Shown: piece after piece, positions 41,013-51,273 of the stretch | How the letters are laid out: the number at the start of each line of letters is the position of its first letter | Numbering within the stretch: position 1 is the stretch's first letter | Assembly (NCBI GenBank): GCA_037039925.1 | Contig: JAXRKP010000530.1 | Span: 202,501 to 266,500 of the forward strand | DNA from: Doris montereyensis | Lineage: Eukaryota; Mollusca; Gastropoda; Nudibranchia; Dorididae | Reading direction: 5' to 3' | Length of the DNA stretch: 64,000 nt | Program-made: the position numbers and the translations under genes | The notes under the pieces: model-generated | What the model was told of the DNA's origin: nothing | Databases searched by the model: none | What the model saw: the letters and a program-made list of their open reading frames with translations, nothing else

Positions 41013-42602
41013 GGGTAGACCCACACCGCGTCGGGCCCGGCGGTCAGACCGGACATATTTCCGGTGGAAAAAAATGTGACCCGGCTCATTAGTAGTGTTA
41101 GGTAACCAAAAACGACGATCTGCCCACACCGAAACTCGACGTCCCGGAGCCGACTTTTAGGAATGAATGTGTTCATTCCACACCGTCCGATGGGGCGAAA
41201 GGGGAGACAATTTTATAGGTTTTTCCTATACAAATTATTTCCCTTTTCCCGCCACATGTCTATTAATAGCATTTTGCAAATCTCAAGCGGTGGCTGTTGC
41301 TCAAGATATGAAATGTGAAGATCAGTAGATGTAGGCCTAAATTCATAACACTGTTAATTTTTGCCCTTTTTAATCTCACTGTCGTTGGCGCTGTTGATGT
41401 TGTTGTTGTTGTTGTTGATTTGTTGTGGTTGTTGCCGCTGTTGCTGCTGCTGCTGTTGCTGCTGATGATAAGGATGATGATGATGATGATTTGCTAAGAT
41501 TATGGTGGAGCTATATGTCGTATGATGATTATGATAATGTACCAATAAGAGACAATAGATCAGGTGATTTTGACGTGCAGTGTACATGTACTTTATTTTT
41601 AAAAAGTATTTTAATGTTACATGTCTTTCTTTTTACACTTCACCCACCCCTCTTTCGTCTTCAATGTCTTATTTCTTCTCCGTCCTTCCTACTTTCCTTC
41701 CTTTCTTCATCCTTTCCATCTTTCATAATCCTACCCCCCCCCCCCCCTACCTACACACCTTTTCCCGAATTGTCCTATCACTCTTTTCTAATGCACAACT
41801 AGCAAACTTCATTCCATTGTAACTTGGTCCATTCGATTTGCATTGAATAAATCTTGGTCAGACTGTTGCTTACAGATTCCACAATGCACTCAAATTAAAT
41901 CAAGATGTTAGTTTGCCAGTGTACGCTTCCTGTTGGCGATGTGAAATAGTTCATCAATAAATTTCTGACGGCTTTCCCGTTTCTAGTTTGTCTACCAACA
42001 GATCTTGCTGTGGTGGCCACAAGAGTTGAATCGGTGTCATCATCATCGACTGTGCCCATTTCTTTTATTCTATCCGGTTCCCTGTTCTGAATATAGTTGT
42101 AAAGGACGCGTGTTGCTTTCACAATGTCAGTTGTAAAATCCACCTGGACTTCAATTGGTTTTCTTAAAATCCTCCACATTATGCTGGACTAGACACCAAA
42201 AGCACACTCGGTTTGCTTTCTTGCCCTAGAAAGCCGGTAGTTGAAAATGATTCCGGCAGATATCTAGCAATTCATGGAATGAACTTGGTTTCATGCGGAA
42301 ATATTTTATGAATTGTTCACTGTCTTGGGTGAGTTGTGGATATAGGTGGTGAAACTCACCAAGAGATTTCCTTTGTTGTATGGGATAGACCCAAAATCGT
42401 CTTGATGAGCTATTGTGCCTTCGTATCCTTCTTCTTAGCCACAGTAACAACAACAATTTTCTTCTCCTGCTACACGCCATTTTCTACAAATGCCTGTGTT
42501 GTCTGACCGTCAGGTTCCGCTGGCGGTATGGGTGGCACAGCCGGCAAAAAAAACGTCGGGTCGGGTCTGACCGTCGGGCCCGACGCCGGTGTGGTTCTAG
42601 CC
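41013..42602 (-). mobile_element. PIF/Harbinger DNA transposon, internally deleted
   Basis: Terminal inverted repeats of about 42 bp are visible. The left reads GGGTAGACCCACACCGCGTC, continuing GGGCCCGGCGGTCAGACCGGAC. The reverse complement of the right end reads GGCTAGAACCACACCGGCGT, continuing CGGGCCCGACGGTCAGACCCGAC. They agree at about nine in ten positions with one gap. Both ends are flanked by TTA (41010-41012 and 42603-42605), the 3-bp target duplication typical of Harbinger elements. The element is 1.59 kb, about half the usual autonomous size. Its only coding content is a shortened HARBI1-like frame on the minus strand. The right flank is also the TTAA of the neighbouring piggyBac element. 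Confidence 0.85.
41895..42480 (-). pseudogene. HARBI1-like transposase lacking its catalytic core
   Basis: On the minus strand the frame from 42480 gives MACSRRRKLLLLLWLRRRIR and continues through SSRRFWVYPI to FRMKPSSFHELLDI, the usual N-terminal region of Harbinger transposases. Within a few bases (about 42240-42180) it passes to RLSRARKQTECAFGV and WRILRKPIEV, which normally lie near the C-terminus. The stretch between, holding the DDE catalytic triad in complete transposases, is missing. A C-terminal tail follows to 41895. A stop and frame change occur at the junction. This is a deletion derivative that could move only with help. Confidence 0.75.
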
Positions 42603-42606
42603 TTAA

Positions 42607-44616
42607 CCACACTCATTACTAGAGAGTCTTTCATTTTACCAGCCTGAACTACTAGGAAAGGGACATATGTGGAATTTTACAAAAATATTGTGGAAGGTGG
42701 CAAAGCAGCGGCCTTTACAAAGGTAGAACTTGCATGTTGTACATCCATAAACTGTTTCACACCTCTGTTTGAGGCTGTCTTCCTTTGCTCGGCCCGACAC
42801 TGAAAGCACTGCATTTTTCTGCCGTGCATGCGATTGACTTGGTGGTTGGCTGCTGTGAGATTTGCAGTGCCTGAAGTAGATGGTGCCTCAATGGGTCGTC
42901 TAACACGAATGGTAGAGTTGGACCTGAGGGTTCGCATAATTTCAAGTCAGAAGTCCAGATTTTTTTTTTCGTTGTTGGTAGATGCTCGATAAATGATGTG
43001 AGCATTTATTGTGGCTACCTGAATCAAGAACCAGGTGAGTGAATGCCACCACTTCCTGCTGCGCCGTCCGATTGTGTAGTAGGACCTATATTAGTCATGC
43101 AAGTCAACCCCGCCCATTGACTTGTTGTAGGTCAGAACTGGTACTGGTATTTCTTTTGGAGTGGGACCTGAAGCTGACCGACGAGAGGCAGTGCCGATCT
43201 CTGGATTGCAATTAGTGGAAATGATCCGAACTTCTCTTTTATCCTTCCAGTATGTAGCCACTAGGTTTCCATCCTGATGGAAGATTGTTGTGCCTTTCGG
43301 TTCACGTTTCCTACTTTTCAGGTCAGTTTGCCATCCTTTACGGTTGGGTCTTATCGTGGCACAAGAAAAAGTTCCCATTTGCAGGAGGTCTTCTGCCAGT
43401 TGGGGTGACGCAAAGAAATTATCGTAAAAAAAATGGTGTTCGGCATTCAAATAATCTTTTCCCATGTCCATTACAACATATCCTTGGCCATGCTGGCTCC
43501 TTTCCTTATCATGTTCTTTGCCTGTATAAATGGAAAAGTTCAAGAGATAACCTGTATGGGACTCGGCACAGCACCATGCCTTGATTCCCAGGGTGTGGGT
43601 TTGCCTTTGATGTATTGTAGAAAATGAAGTCGACCTGTATAAAAGCTATCATTGCCTCATCTATGCTTACACCTCTAGAAGGCAAGTAATTTTGTTTTGA
43701 ATTATTCAGCACCATGTCTAAAAGGGGTCTGACTTTGAAGAGCAGGTCAAAATCTATTTCTGTCTTGTCATGTTGTCGTTCAAGTGAAAAAATTTACTTA
43801 GATTCTCATATTGGGTCTTAGTGATTGCGTCTGCTATCTGATGGACACGCTTCAAGTCATCAGTAGACCAACACCAATCATACTGGGGCACCTTGTGTAA
43901 CCCAAACATCATATTGGTGAAAAGAAATAGTTTTATATCCTGTGGTGTGCATTCTTTCCACTGGCTAGCGCAACTCAGCTTTGTCTCTTTTCGTTGTCTT
44001 GCATACATGTGTGTTTGGTCAGAGGATAAAGTGTAAAATTCCTCAGTAATAAATAAACTAAAATACTGATATGGTGTAGCATCATGGGGTACTGTAATGT
44101 GTGTTTAGGCCCAGTTTCCTTTATAAATGGGTCTACAGTTATATTTTGTAACTGTTTTGACCATCTGTCATTTCTATTTCTAGATCTGAATTCAGATCGA
44201 TCCTCTTCTTCATTACTGTCACCACTACTGTGTTATCTTCATCCATCTCCACCAAAATATCATTTAAGTCACTTTCACCACCAGATCCTTTTGCACCTCT
44301 ATAAAAATCATAATCTTCATCATTACTAGTACCGGCAATCAAACTATTTAGGTCTTGAAAAACAGCTATCGTCGATCTGAAAAGTTGCTACGACTTCAGA
44401 TGTAAAATTTCAGCTTTCATGCGATAAAAGTGAAAGTAGAGTGGTAAAAATAACTAGAATAATGTCCCTTGGTACTGTAGGCAGTTCCCCGTGTCTGTTG
44501 GTACGGACAAATGTATGCTATAGTTATTTCAAGTAGCTCTATCAACAGCGGGCGATAGCAGGATTCTAGTAGTGACTCGATAATGGGCGATAGCGGGCGC
44601 TCTTGTAGTGAGTGGG
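42607..44616 (-). mobile_element. piggyBac DNA transposon with both ends
   Basis: TTAA flanks both sides (42603-42606 and 44617-44620), the exact target site of piggyBac elements. Inside them the left end reads CCACACTCATTACTAGAG and the inverted right end CCCACTCACTACAAGAG, matching at most positions with one gap. Sub-terminal GGGCGATAGC repeats lie near 44549-44595. The interior of 2.0 kb carries one transposase frame on the minus strand, broken by frameshifts. The left TTAA overlaps the Harbinger TTA exactly. Confidence 0.85.
42677..44342 (-). pseudogene. piggyBac-like transposase, frameshifted but with catalytic residues
   Basis: The protein starts near 44342 with an acidic tail (DLNDILVEMDEDN). 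It continues with LFLFTNMMFGLHKVPQYDWC and YENLSKFFHLNDN (43754-44008), then SIDEAMIAF with the first catalytic Asp at about 43660. FFYDNFFASPQLAEDLL holds the second Asp at about 43422. NKSMGGVDLHD, with the third, is at about 43104. A basic, cysteine-containing end (QCFQCRAEQRK) corresponds to the C-terminal zinc region. At least three frame changes separate these blocks, so it does not encode a protein as given. All three catalytic Asp are retained, so it is a recent loss or partly a sequence-error effect. Confidence 0.82.
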
Positions 44617-44620
44617 TTAA

Positions 44621-45262
44621 TGTAGTAGGCTGAAAGGAAGAAATCTGTCACAATAATGTTGCTTCTTTGAGTCTGATTATGATTTCAACAGTAGACATTT
44701 CACAAACAGTATTTCTTGCACAGGGGATAGCAGCCATGCTGTGCTTGGGAAACAAACATACACTCTACAATAACAAATTGAACAAGATTTTCATTTATTT
44801 TTTTAAGCGGGGAGGGTGGTTGGACTTGGAGGATCTTTTACGATTGTTTTAATTTCAGTACTTGTACCATTATACACGGCTGTGCATTAATTGGTGTTCA
44901 TTTGGTTTCTCGTAGTGGTTGACCTTGGTGAAAGAAACAACTAAAATCACCACAAGGCAAAAGGACACATTTTAATGTAAATATAAACAAATATCTAAGT
45001 CAATTTGAATTCCCGATGTACTTTTTTTGCATGAGAATGATATTATATCAGTTTCAAGCTTCAAATGAGGCAAATCAGATGTATTTAATTTTAACGACAT
45101 CATCTTACTTTTTTAACCCAAGAAGCATGCAGGACGATATATGTATGCTTTCTTTTTTACTCGAGAAGCGCGCTGCACATATATGTAATTATTTCTGCTG
45201 ATCATTTCCTGCACTTCTGACCTGCAGCAGGTGTGAAATTTGGCCATTGCAATCGCTGTCTA
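44621..45262. other. Spacer between piggyBac and LINE copy 1
   Basis: AT-rich sequence without recognisable gene or element. Confidence 0.5.
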
Positions 45263-47458
45263 CCGGGCAGTGGACAGGTAAGCACCTGTACGGGAGTAGA
45301 TGATCCCGCTTTCCACGAGTCTCCTGATACCTTGCAGGTCGGTCTTGGCTGCCAAAGGCTAAGAGAGTTAACCCTGACAGAAAACAACCTGCTGCCTTGC
45401 AGATTGGTCTTGACTGATCAAAGGCTAAGGGAGTTAACCCTGACAGAAAATAACAAGGCCTGATAGGGGGCCTCAAGATGGCAGCCTCACCATCTACCTA
45501 GGGTACAGTGGGCTAATCCTCTGCTTATCCGAAACCTTAACTGATGCAGAGAAATAAATATAATATAACCGGCTTGACCTTTCAACAACGAACTTGGAAA
45601 CGAACACGGACTGATTTTTGGAACATGGAATGTTAGGGCAATAAATGGAAAAGAGTAAGAATTAGTTGCAGGTATGGAAAAATTCAAAGTAGACATTTTG
45701 GCTTTTACAGAAACAAAGAAAAAAGGACTAGGAATAGAAAATGTAGGACCAAATCATATTTTAATCTTCTCAGGAGTAGATGTCAAAGATAGAGCTAGAG
45801 CAGGAATAGGTCTCCTAGTGCATAAAAGGCATAAAAAGCTACTAGAATGCTGGAAATTTATAAGCCCATGGCTATTAGAGGTAAATATTAAACCAAAAGG
45901 ACGAGAAATTAAATTATTAATAGCTTATGGACCAAAGGAAGACGCCACTAAAGAAGAAAAAGATATCGTTGAAAACGATTTACAAATAGCTGCAGAGAAT
46001 TTTAAACACAAACAGGAACTAATAGTTTAAGAAGATGTAAACGCTAGTGTAGGCAACAATATAGAAACATCAGGAGGAGTAATATGTAAAGAAGGAGAGA
46101 CAACAACTTCTCCAAATGGAGAGAGACTTATAGATTTTTGCCTAAAGAATAACATGAAAATAGCCAACACCTTTTTTCCTCATAAAGACATCCACAAATA
46201 TACAAGAGTAAATGAAGACAGGTGTGAGAAATCAATGATAAACTACATAATAGTTAGCAGCTCCCTTTTTACAGTACATTGGATGCAAGAGTAAACAGAG
46301 GAGCAGAAGTGATCATATTTAGTGATCATCACCTAATGATTGGCAAAATGAGATTACTGACTGAAGAAAACAAACAGAAAAGGAAAGAGAAGAAAGCTAC
46401 TAAACTCAAAATAGAGGAACTACATAAACCAATAGTAAAAGAGATATACCGATCTAGGATAAAAGATTTATCAGTGAACTGAAAGGCAAATGGATCTGAA
46501 TAATAGCACAATAGAAGAAAAGTGGCAGTTTAAGAAACACTCTTCAGTAGTACTGAAGAGTTCTGTGGTAGGAAACAAATTAAAGGAGATGGGAAAAGAA
46601 CAGCACGGTGGAATGAGAATGTCAAAACTAAGATCAAAGAAATGAAGGATGCCTGGAAGAAACACTTGCAAACAAAGAGACCAGAGGATAGGATAGATTA
46701 CGTGAATAAAAGAACTATCGCTAAAGAGGAAGTGAGGAAGAGTTTGGACAAAGACTTCAAGAAAGCTATCAAGGAAATTAAAAGCTGTTTTGGGGGGCAA
46801 TAAAGAGCATGAGAAAGACTAAAGCATGCCCAATATGACAAATTAAGAATGTCAAAGGAGAACTAATGAAAGAAGACAGCCAAATCATGGAAGCGTGGAG
46901 AAAGTATTTTCAACAATTACGCAATTCCTCCAGATGATATGAAACAAGAAGTAAAGATCAATTAGTGTGAAAAATAAGTAAACCAGAGGAGACAGCTGAA
47001 GGTGTAGATATATCAATGGAAGAACTCCAAACAGCTATAAGAAAAATGAAATTAGGAAAAGCCCCAGGAGCAGATGAAGTTTATCCAGAAATGATTAAAA
47101 ACCAAGGCAGAGAGGCAGACAAACTACTATATGCAATTATGCCAATAAGCATGGATATTCAAACAGATGGAATAAGAGAACGGTAGGACCAATACATAAG
47201 GAAGGATCAACTATGGAATGCTCAAACTGTAGAGGGATATCACTACTTAGCATACCAGGAAAAGTGTATGCCAGGATACTGGAAATGAGACTAAGGAAAA
47301 GAATAAAGGATCAGATTGAAAAACACCAGAGTGGATTTATACCAGGAAGAAGTGTACAAACCACATATTTACAATTAGACAAATGATAGAAATATTCCTT
47401 GAGAGAAACATTGACTTGCAACCTCGTTTTAGAGATCTAGAAAAGGCGTTTGACACAT
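45263..47458 (+). mobile_element. RTE-like LINE, copy 1 (5' end present, 3' end lost)
   Basis: It begins with the same CCGGGCAGTGGACAGGTAAG as copy 2 at 54830 and has a tandemly repeated leader (45340-45465). The endonuclease starts GTWNVRAINGKE (45619-45655), is cut by TAA at 45656-45658, and resumes ELVAGMEKFKVDILAFTETK. A second TAA at 46028-46030 lies where copy 2 has the catalytic GDLN motif. Further on KAPGADEVYPEMI (about 47060) and GRSVQTTYLQLDK (about 47350) are reverse transcriptase blocks. The match ends at the LEKAFDT motif (about 47455), where AR1-type DNA takes over. Dead. Confidence 0.8.
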
Positions 47459-47544
47459 GATTTTATAGACAATTTTAACCACTACCATTGTACTCGGCAT
47501 GTCTAAATTAGCTGAAAATAATACTAACATTATATTTTATCATG

Positions 47545-49300
47545 TGGTTGCCATGGGAACACCGCCATCTTGGATTTTCATTATTTAAAATACCTACAAC
47601 TTTTATTCAAATGGGCTTTTTCAGTTTTGAACAAACTTGGCTGTAACTTTGCACACGGGTGATTCGGTTCCATATTTAGCCGCGCCATGTAGCTTTTTTT
47701 CGATAAATTAATTTTTTAAAATTTTATGAATTTAAAAAAAATGTATATATAGCAACCTTTCCAATTTTTGACAAATTTAATTACAAAAAAAAATATAAAA
47801 AAAAAATTTGAAGAGATATAAAAATCATTACTGGGTGAAATTTTGTATTGCTTCTTAGATGATATAAACTAAATTTGGGGGCATTCAGGCAATAAATAAA
47901 AAAATAGATTACAAATCACGATCAAAAAGTAACATTTTGAGAAAAAATCACATTTAAAATTAAAACCTTTTTTTCCATTATTTGAATGTTTTTTTTTGCA
48001 TATACACCTCGAAGATAGTGGTATAATATTTTGAAACGTCATGAAAACTTGAAAGGCTCCCAAATACTTCTTGTCGACCATATTTCAAATGCTATGCGTA
48101 ATTTGTGGCAGATTTTAGCTTATTGCAATAATTCCTCATTTTTCGGATAGAGTACTTTGTGATGCTTGAAATGAGTACCAACTTGTCATACTTAAGACAA
48201 AATTTCGGCTTTTATGGTTAGGGCGGTATCGTTATTAAAAAAAAAGTAAATAATGATAGAATCGATACTGAGATTTTTTTATGGTATCAATGTGAAGGGA
48301 ATGAACTGCTCCATCCATTAATTAAAAAAACGAAATTTGTTCGATTTGTGGTAAACATGCCTTCATCAGGACCTGTGCGGGGGGTGCACCTGTACTGACG
48401 AGTTTGGGACCAAAAGGTTGATTTTCTGTTTTTGCATATTGGGTAGAATGATCATTTATCTACAAGTTCATGGCAGAAAAATATCCATATGACGTATACT
48501 TTTTTTTTTGGTACAAAATATTTTGTAGGCGAGGGTAGGTAAAAAACAATCAAAATTTTGACATTTTACCTAACACCGACTGAGAAAATGGTGCTAAAAA
48601 CCTGTATATTGGCGGTTAATCGCCAAATGTGGCATCACCGAGGTGACCTAGTTTCTGTTGATGTCTCTCTCGGTCATGTGTTATGTAAGAGGTGTTTCAC
48701 GTCAGTGTGTATGTGAAGACGCGCACAAGCATAGGATATAGAGGAAAAAACAAAAACTGGTCATTTTGACGTCTGTTTTCACAACAGTGCACATTTAAAC
48801 TTATATTTATAATCCTCTTTACGTTAACAATGCCAGAGACTGTCGAAATAGTAAGGGGGCTGCTACCACAAGGAAACCAATCTGAAGCGTTTGTTTCGTG
48901 TTATTTTATTTTTTATTTTTTTATATTTTTTTCTTGTAATGTAGTTTTTCCACACTAAAATTCTATCTCCTCTGTCATTTACCGAACGATTTGTATTATT
49001 TTTCGATACACAGGTTCATTTGTCAATGTTAATAGAATGATGTTGGTTTTTTTAAATTGTTAACTTTTTGAGAAAAAATATTTTTTGTAATAACGCTGTT
49101 TTTGTACAGTCACGATATATAGTATTTTCAAAAAATTCATTAAAAAAAATAAATATCCAAAATATAAAAAAAACCTCGACGTCACTCTTTAGATACTGAA
49201 TTGAAAAGACGATCTGCACAGCTTTTGAGTGACTAAGGGAGGAGATAGATTTTGAAAATGGAGTCAAAATCCAAGATGGCGGCCGTTTCTATGGCAACCA
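47545..49300. mobile_element. Large element bounded by ~34-bp inverted repeats
   Basis: The left arm GGTTGCCATGGGAACACCGC, continuing CATCTTGGATTTT (47546-47578), is matched by the reverse complement of 49267-49300 (GGTTGCCATAGAAACGGCCG, CCATCTTGGATTTT). The interior is AT-rich, non-coding, and includes AR1 text at 47625-48370. Sub-terminal inverted blocks with GGGGGG.GCACCTG lie at 48380-48400 and, inverted, at 49405-49430, so the true element may extend further. No transposase and no clear target duplication were found. Family unknown. Confidence 0.5.
47625..48370 (+). repeat. AT-rich dispersed repeat AR1, second copy
   Basis: It aligns in order with 11935-12800 (TAACTTTGCACAC, TCGATAAATTAA-type text, AGCAACCTTTCCAATTTTT, ACTGGGTGAA, TGTGAAGGGAATGAACTGC, CGATTTGTGGTAAA). 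Divergence between copies is high, so the family is old. Confidence 0.65.
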
Positions 49301-49862
49301 AGGACGCTACAAACTTTTCAAAGATATTGGATGATTGTATTTTGACAGTTACTCATGTACATACTAAAAGCAAAAACCTAAACTCAAAAGCAAAAAAATC
49401 ACTCCAGGTGCCCCCCTGTGATGTTGCCCAGGGCTATAATTTGAACATATTCATTTATTTTTAGACTCATAAAACATTATTAGTCGCTGTCAATTTTGAA
49501 AGGTTGTAAACCCATACGACATACTGTCTTGAAAATGGAAAAAAATCTGTTGCTGCAGTTGTTGCTGCTGCTCCTGAATATTCAGATGATGATGATGGTT
49601 ATTGTTTTAGTTTGATACTTTTACGTCGTTAACCGTAGATAGATCATTAAATACATGAATTACTTACCTTTAATGCTCATAAGTACATTATAATTATAAT
49701 TACTGTGATGCTATTACATGTACAGTAATCAGTAGAGAGAGAGAGGAGGAGGGAGAAAATTGTTCTTGAAAATATAAATTACAGCTTTTGATTTATCAAC
49801 ATTCATAATCTACTTGACGCATCATTCACTTATACTGCCCATTCTTAATTTATATTCTACAG
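49301..49862. other. Region before the UQCC4-like exon
   Basis: AT-rich with a GCT/GAT triplet patch at 49553-49595. A pyrimidine tract ending ATTCTACAG at 49862 is the acceptor of the next exon. No first exon with the expected mitochondrial targeting sequence was found within the preceding 500 bases. Confidence 0.5.
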
Positions 49863-50245
49863 TGTCTCCTCTTCGTTGCTTTCTCAAGGATTTCATTCAA
49901 CACAGCAGATGGACAAGAAGTCTAAAAGCCGAGCTCAGCTCTGAGCCCACTCGATTCTCATCCAGTCCAGCCAATGTACAGTCCATGCCAGATGTTCCAG
50001 ATACAAATGAGTACCAACCCTTCATCGTGGCAGCAAGCATGTTGGCTTTTATATTATACTTTTTTCTCCTGCGTGAGGAAAATGACCTTGATGAGCAGTT
50101 AAACGTTGGACTGTTTGAGAGGATACCTGCTCTAGAAGAACCTCACTTAGCTCAAGCCATCCCGCGCATGAGAGCACGAGGTGAAGATACCACAGAAGCT
50201 GAGGCCAGATTGAAAGAGTTGATAGCCATGCGGACAAGAAAATAA
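49863..50245 (+). CDS. UQCC4/CCSMST1-like mitochondrial membrane protein, last exon
   Basis: The exon follows an acceptor ending at 49862 (phase 1) and ends with TAA at 50243-50245. The protein reads PLRCFLKDFIQHSRWTRSLK, then EPTRFSSSPANVQSM. A membrane segment (YQPFIVAASMLAFILYFFL) follows, then LREENDLDEQLNVGLFERIP and a helical tail of about 50 residues. A basic start, an RPI/TRFSSSxAN-like motif, one membrane span and LREE(N/S/T)D right after it are features of the CCSMST1 (UQCC4) family. That family helps assemble respiratory complex III in the mitochondrial inner membrane (family knowledge, from memory). The tail is longer than in mammals. The first exon was not located. Confidence 0.6.
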
Positions 50246-50386
50246 AAATTTAGTGACATATCATGTGGTTATGAATCAAGATACTGTATGGATTAAGAAG
50301 ACTTCTGAAATGAAAGGAAAAAGAAAAACAATGCTTTTTACCAAACATTGGAGGATTTGACGTGTTTGCTCATGTTGTCAGTTTAA

Positions 50387-51269
50387 CTCAATCACTTCCA
50401 TGATCGCACATGTGTCGGCCTCAAGCGATAAGCCCCTCGCTCCCGAGACCGCACCTCTGTCGGCCTCATATTTACTATTTTTCTCTATATGAACCGACGC
50501 GCGTAGTCGGCCTTGGTATTTTACACACGGGGAGGCACTTTATTTATCTTCTCAGTGCAGAAGAGTCAAATTACTTATAGTGACTTCAGGAGTAGATCTT
50601 CTGACACCGAGTCATGAAGTTACTGACAGCCGCATTTTCAGTCAGCCATGGCTTCTAATAGTAATAGTCAACCGAGAAGAAACATTTTTGAAGTTTTAGA
50701 TCCTTTGCTCAAGATGGATCAGACATCGATGATTTTGATCTGGATGATAGTGATTCTGATCCTACTTTCTTCACGAGAAATGACGATCTTATGTGTGACT
50801 CAGACGATGAGACGGCACCCAGTGATAGAAAACGTTGCAGGCTTCAACTTCTACTGGGACCAGTACCGGTAGATCTAGAATCCAATCACTAAATCTAAAT
50901 CCTCCCCAACCAGACCCATACACCCAGTCACTGACAATGACAGTGACAGTACTGACTGGTACTGACACTCAAAATTATTGGTTGTACGGATACTTATGGG
51001 CATATTGTGTGAAAGGATGTTGGAAAATTTGCTTTAAAAAAAAGTTTGTGTGGGTAAAATATACCTTTTTTAAATTTTCATAAAAAGTAAACTATAAGAG
51101 ATAAATCAAAAATTATTTTTGTATTACAAAGTTTTTGTAAAGGGCTTTATTTTGCTGTAGTTTCATGCATGTAACATGTATGGTCAAGTCTGTGTGATTT
51201 TTAAAAATTTGTCTAAAATAGCCGGTAGCGAGTGGCTTTGTCTTGGCCCAGGGGCCGGTAGTGAGTGAG
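50387..51269 (+). mobile_element. Non-autonomous piggyBac-type element
   Basis: TTAA at 50383-50386 and 51270-51273 flank ends reading CTCAATCACTTCC and, inverted from the right, CTCACTCACTACC. The 883-bp interior matches 24095-24529 in inverted orientation. It lies only 138 bases after the stop codon of the UQCC4-like exon, probably within its 3' untranslated region. It holds no transposase domain, only the start of an acidic N-terminal peptide. Confidence 0.8.
50648..50878 (+). pseudogene. Acidic N-terminal piece of a piggyBac-type transposase
   Basis: MASNSNSQPRRNIFEVLDPL begins a frame. After a one-base shift it continues DIDDFDLDDSDSDPTFFTRN and DDLMCDSDDE, the acidic tail usual at the N-terminus of piggyBac transposases. 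The rest of the transposase is absent, so the element was made by internal deletion of a complete one. Confidence 0.55.
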
Positions 51270-51273
51270 TTAA

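Noticed and set aside
41315..41802. Open frames around a GTT/GCT/GAT triplet patch
   Set aside because: Low complexity sequence inside the Harbinger element; no family motif and overlapping frames on both strands.
49252..49464. Possible first exon of the UQCC4-like gene
   Set aside because: The start lies in the inverted repeat arm (AAGATGGCGGCC text) of the element 47545-49300, and the frame has no targeting-sequence character or donor in the right phase that I could confirm.
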